From: CAXBNB01 sp049115735
GTDB lineage: Bacteria > Bacteroidota > Bacteroidia > Cytophagales > Cyclobacteriaceae
Reading direction: 5' to 3'
Assembly: GCA_049115735.1 (NCBI GenBank)
Contig: JAGDZP010000009.1
Span: forward strand, 1-64,000
Length of the DNA: 64,000 nucleotides
Below are positions 61,847 through 64,000 of this stretch, piece after piece. Within the stretch, counting starts at the first letter, position 1. Each line of letters opens with the position of its first letter. The notes under the pieces are model-generated. The model saw nothing but the letters and a program-made list of their open reading frames with translations. It made no database searches and was not told the origin of the DNA. Position numbers and translations under genes: made by a program.

Positions 61847-63211
61847 ATGGAAACTATCTCTTATTGGCCACTGATTGTTTTATTCATTGGTATAGCAGCA
61901 GTTATCATTCAAATTGCCGTTTTCAAAATCCATGCTTTTGTATCACTTACTATGTCGGCTATTTTAGTTGGAATTCTGAGTGTTACCGGCGATGGTGCTT
62001 TGGTCAAGTCCATAGAAATGACCATGACCGAAATGGGAACAACCGCGGGTAAAATAGCCTTTGTCATTGCGCTGGCATCAGTGCTGGGATTGGCTCTGAC
62101 GGAAAGTGGTGCCGCAGAAAAAATTGTTATTAAGTTTCTGGGTGTATTTGGCGAAAAGTTTGCGCCGGTAGCCTTACTATTAGCCGGTTTTATTTTGGCT
62201 ATTCCCGTATTCTTTGATACAGTATTCTTTTTAGTCATTCCGCTAGCCATGTCTTTGGGTAAAAGGTTTGGAAAAAACTATATGTTTTATGTTTTGGCTG
62301 TGGGTATTGGAGGTGTCCTTACGCATTCCATTGTACCTCCAACGCCAGGGCCACTGATAATGGCCGAATCACTGTCTATCAATCTTGGTTTGGTAATTCT
62401 CATAGGGCTAATCGCTTGCATCCTGCCAGCAGTACTCACATATTTTTTTGCTAGGAAAATTTCTGCGGGTTATGATTTGAAAGTCCCTGATTTAGGTGCT
62501 TCGTCGCAACCAAATGAAGATGACTTGCCTTCATTCGGACTGTCAATGGTACCGATAGTTGTGCCTTTGTTGTTAATTATTGTATCTTCTACCATGGACT
62601 TTATTGCGCCGAATGCAGAAGGCAGTACAGTAGCTATCATCATAGGGTTCCTTGGAAATAAAAATATGGCTATGCTGATAGGAACGATACTGGCATTGTG
62701 GCTATTGGCGAAGCAGAAGGGTTGGGGAATGAAAGAATTAAGCCATGAATTTGATAAACCATTGGAGCTGGCGGGGGTAATCATATTGATTACGAGTGCG
62801 GGTGGGGCTTTTGGTGCCATGATAAAAAACTCTGGAATAGGGCAAATGATAGAAGGAATGACCTCTCAGGGTGTGTCGTTGAATTTCGTTTTGCTGGCAT
62901 GGGTCATATCTGCAGTGATGAAAATCGCCCAAGGGTCTAGTACGGTTGCGATGATTACTACAGCGGGGATCATGGTAGCCCTAATGCAGTCTGTTGAGAT
63001 ACCATTTCACCCGATTTATGTCTATCTGTCGATTGGATTCGGTTCCTTGATGGGGAGTTGGATGAATGACTCGGGTTTTTGGGTAGTAGCCAAGCTTAGT
63101 GGCATCCCACAAGGACAAATGCTTAAAACCTGGACCGTCATGTTGGGGGTAATATCGCTGATAGGATTGATTCAAGCACTGTTGTTATCCTATATTATTC
63201 CATTGGTTTAG
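61847..63211 (+). CDS. GntP-family sugar-acid permease
   Basis: The 454-residue membrane protein has about twelve helices and the GntP blocks IPVFFDTVFFLVIPLAMSLG, THSIVPPTPGPLIMAESL, KIAQGSSTVAMITTAGIM and GSLMGSWMNDSGFWVVAK. Family members import gluconate, fructuronate, glycerate or related sugar acids with protons. The D-glycerate kinase at 57768 makes glycerate or a sugar acid that yields it a plausible substrate. Confidence 0.93.
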   Translation: METISYWPLIVLFIGIAAVIIQIAVFKIHAFVSLTMSAILVGILSVTGDGALVKSIEMTMTEMGTTAGKIAFVIALASVLGLALTESGAAEKIVIKFLGVFGEKFAPVALLLAGFILAIPVFFDTVFFLVIPLAMSLGKRFGKNYMFYVLAVGIGGVLTHSIVPPTPGPLIMAESLSINLGLVILIGLIACILPAVLTYFFARKISAGYDLKVPDLGASSQPNEDDLPSFGLSMVPIVVPLLLIIVSSTMDFIAPNAEGSTVAIIIGFLGNKNMAMLIGTILALWLLAKQKGWGMKELSHEFDKPLELAGVIILITSAGGAFGAMIKNSGIGQMIEGMTSQGVSLNFVLLAWVISAVMKIAQGSSTVAMITTAGIMVALMQSVEIPFHPIYVYLSIGFGSLMGSWMNDSGFWVVAKLSGIPQGQMLKTWTVMLGVISLIGLIQALLLSYIIPLV

Positions 63212-63385
63212 ATGCTTATTTGACGAAATAACTTAATGCCTCGGTTTTAGCCTTCACAGGACAGTACAGGATATATATCTTCTTAAATATTCTGACCTTC
63301 AATTAGTCTAGGAATAATTAAGAGTAATTCTTTGTTGTTGCGGCTTTGTGTCGGCTTCCTGGAAAAGCGAATTAAACTTATTGGC

Positions 63386-64000
63386 GTGAATAACTTATCA
63401 ATTGTGGATGCCCATATTCATTTGTGGGATATCAATCACCTATCATATCCCTGGCTGGATTCAGTACCTAAAATAAAAAGGAATTACTTGATAGAAGACT
63501 ATGATCAGGCTACAGAGAATTGTGAAATAGAATCCATGGTTTTCGTCCAGGCCGCATGTCTCTCCGAGCAATTCCTGGATGAGCTTTCATGGATTCAGTC
63601 AATAGCTGATAAGGATAATCGTCTAAAAGGTATAGTGCCCTGGGCTCCAATGCATTTGGGTGAAGGAGTGGAGGATACATTGAGAATATTTCAAAAGGAT
63701 TCAAGAATCAAAGGTGTTCGTCAATTAATTCAGGGCGAAAAAAAAGCTGATTTTTGCTGTTCGGAGGAATTTGTTGCTGCAGTCCAATTGCTTGCTAAGT
63801 ACGACTTACATTTTGAATTGACTGTAGATGTAGATCAATTTCCTGATGTTATGAAGTTGATCGAGCAATGTCCCGACACTCAGTTTATTCTGGACCATAT
63901 TGGAAATCCTAATATTGAAAAAGGACAATTGACTCCCTGGGACGAGTATTTAAGAGTATTTGCCAGGTCCGGCAATCATTATTGCAAGTTCTCGAACTTC
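63386..64000 (+). CDS. Amidohydrolase (lactonase-like), partial at window end
   Basis: The frame stays open for 205 codons from GTG 63386 and runs off the window; no ATG is in frame before residue 50. It begins IVDAHIHLWDI (HxH metal pair) and continues VFVQAACLSEQFLDEL, IKGVRQLIQG and FILDHIGNP. This is the amidohydrolase-2/COG3618 family, which contains L-fuconolactonase, rhamnonolactonase and related sugar-lactone hydrolases. With GntP and Gfo/Idh/MocA upstream, a sugar lactone substrate fits. The gap 63212-63385 shows no clear promoter. Confidence 0.85.
   Translation, partial: MNNLSIVDAHIHLWDINHLSYPWLDSVPKIKRNYLIEDYDQATENCEIESMVFVQAACLSEQFLDELSWIQSIADKDNRLKGIVPWAPMHLGEGVEDTLRIFQKDSRIKGVRQLIQGEKKADFCCSEEFVAAVQLLAKYDLHFELTVDVDQFPDVMKLIEQCPDTQFILDHIGNPNIEKGQLTPWDEYLRVFARSGNHYCKFSNF

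Noticed and set aside
1..64000. Prophage, integrative element or insertion sequence
   Set aside because: No integrase, transposase, phage structural or conjugation gene was seen; only small non-coding repeats.

Overview
The window reads as a chromosomal segment of a Bacteroidota bacterium, most likely a marine or aquatic Cytophagales. Supporting signs: a short primary sigma factor (RpoD) without region 1.1; promoters of the Bacteroidota type (TTG/TTTG, about 19 nt, TAnnTTTG) in front of rpoD and sucD; type IX secretion C-terminal sorting domains on two secreted proteins; the small ribosomal protein THX; an FtsX-type permease beside an NtrC/NtrY-like two-component pair; the exbB-exbD-exbD layout; and a DUF5117/5118-type zinc metalloprotease. 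No phage, transposase, integron or CRISPR array was seen. Most of the window is ordinary chromosome, with a few accessory-looking blocks.

Layout. 1-6.7 kb: an FtsX/MacB-like permease flanked by two direct copies of a dispersed repeat, then a divergent sigma-54-type response regulator and its NtrY-like kinase; the gap between them holds tandem palindromic operator-like sites and a long inverted repeat. 6.7-11.4 kb: sucD, kdsC, the THX gene, a small beta-barrel, a YheT-type hydrolase and a ROK kinase. 11.5-18 kb: a TonB-dependent receptor, an M20 peptidase, then a compact run made of a lipoprotein, a MoaD/ThiS-like ubiquitin-fold protein, a BNR propeller, a DUF985 cupin and a small Cys protein. 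18-28.6 kb: a type IX-secreted subtilisin, then a three-gene unit with its own promoter and terminator (small barrel, 2439-residue repetitive secreted protein, lipoprotein). 28.6-33.2 kb: a SRPBCC protein, a sulfatase, rpoD, a CBS protein and ruvC. 33.2-39.4 kb: a tight run of two processive-type GT2 enzymes, a SpoIIE-type phosphatase, a NodB deacetylase, TatD and type I asparaginase. 39.5-46.4 kb: tRNA-Ser(GGA), the ExbB/ExbD motor operon, a three-subunit proton-translocating transhydrogenase and a tandem ABC ATPase. 46.4-56.7 kb: a large zinc metalloprotease, then a PQQ-like propeller followed by an exported WD40-caspase, a FecR-like secreted protein, a small two-helix membrane protein and a CHASE2 membrane protein. 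56.8-64 kb: an ABC ATPase, glycerate kinase, an AI-2E family membrane protein, a small MscS-type protein, and a sugar-acid-like group (Gfo/Idh/MocA, GntP permease, truncated amidohydrolase).

How the parts may work together. The best candidate for an undescribed system is the caspase/CHASE2 locus (49.0-56.7 kb): an envelope sensor protein with no output domain, a FecR-like secreted partner and a caspase that carries a signal peptide, so protease and sensor probably meet in the periplasm. Two other groups deserve attention: the ubiquitin-fold/BNR/cupin run, and the secreted giant with its dedicated barrel and lipoprotein. All functional readings rest on motifs and gene order seen by eye; no database search was run.
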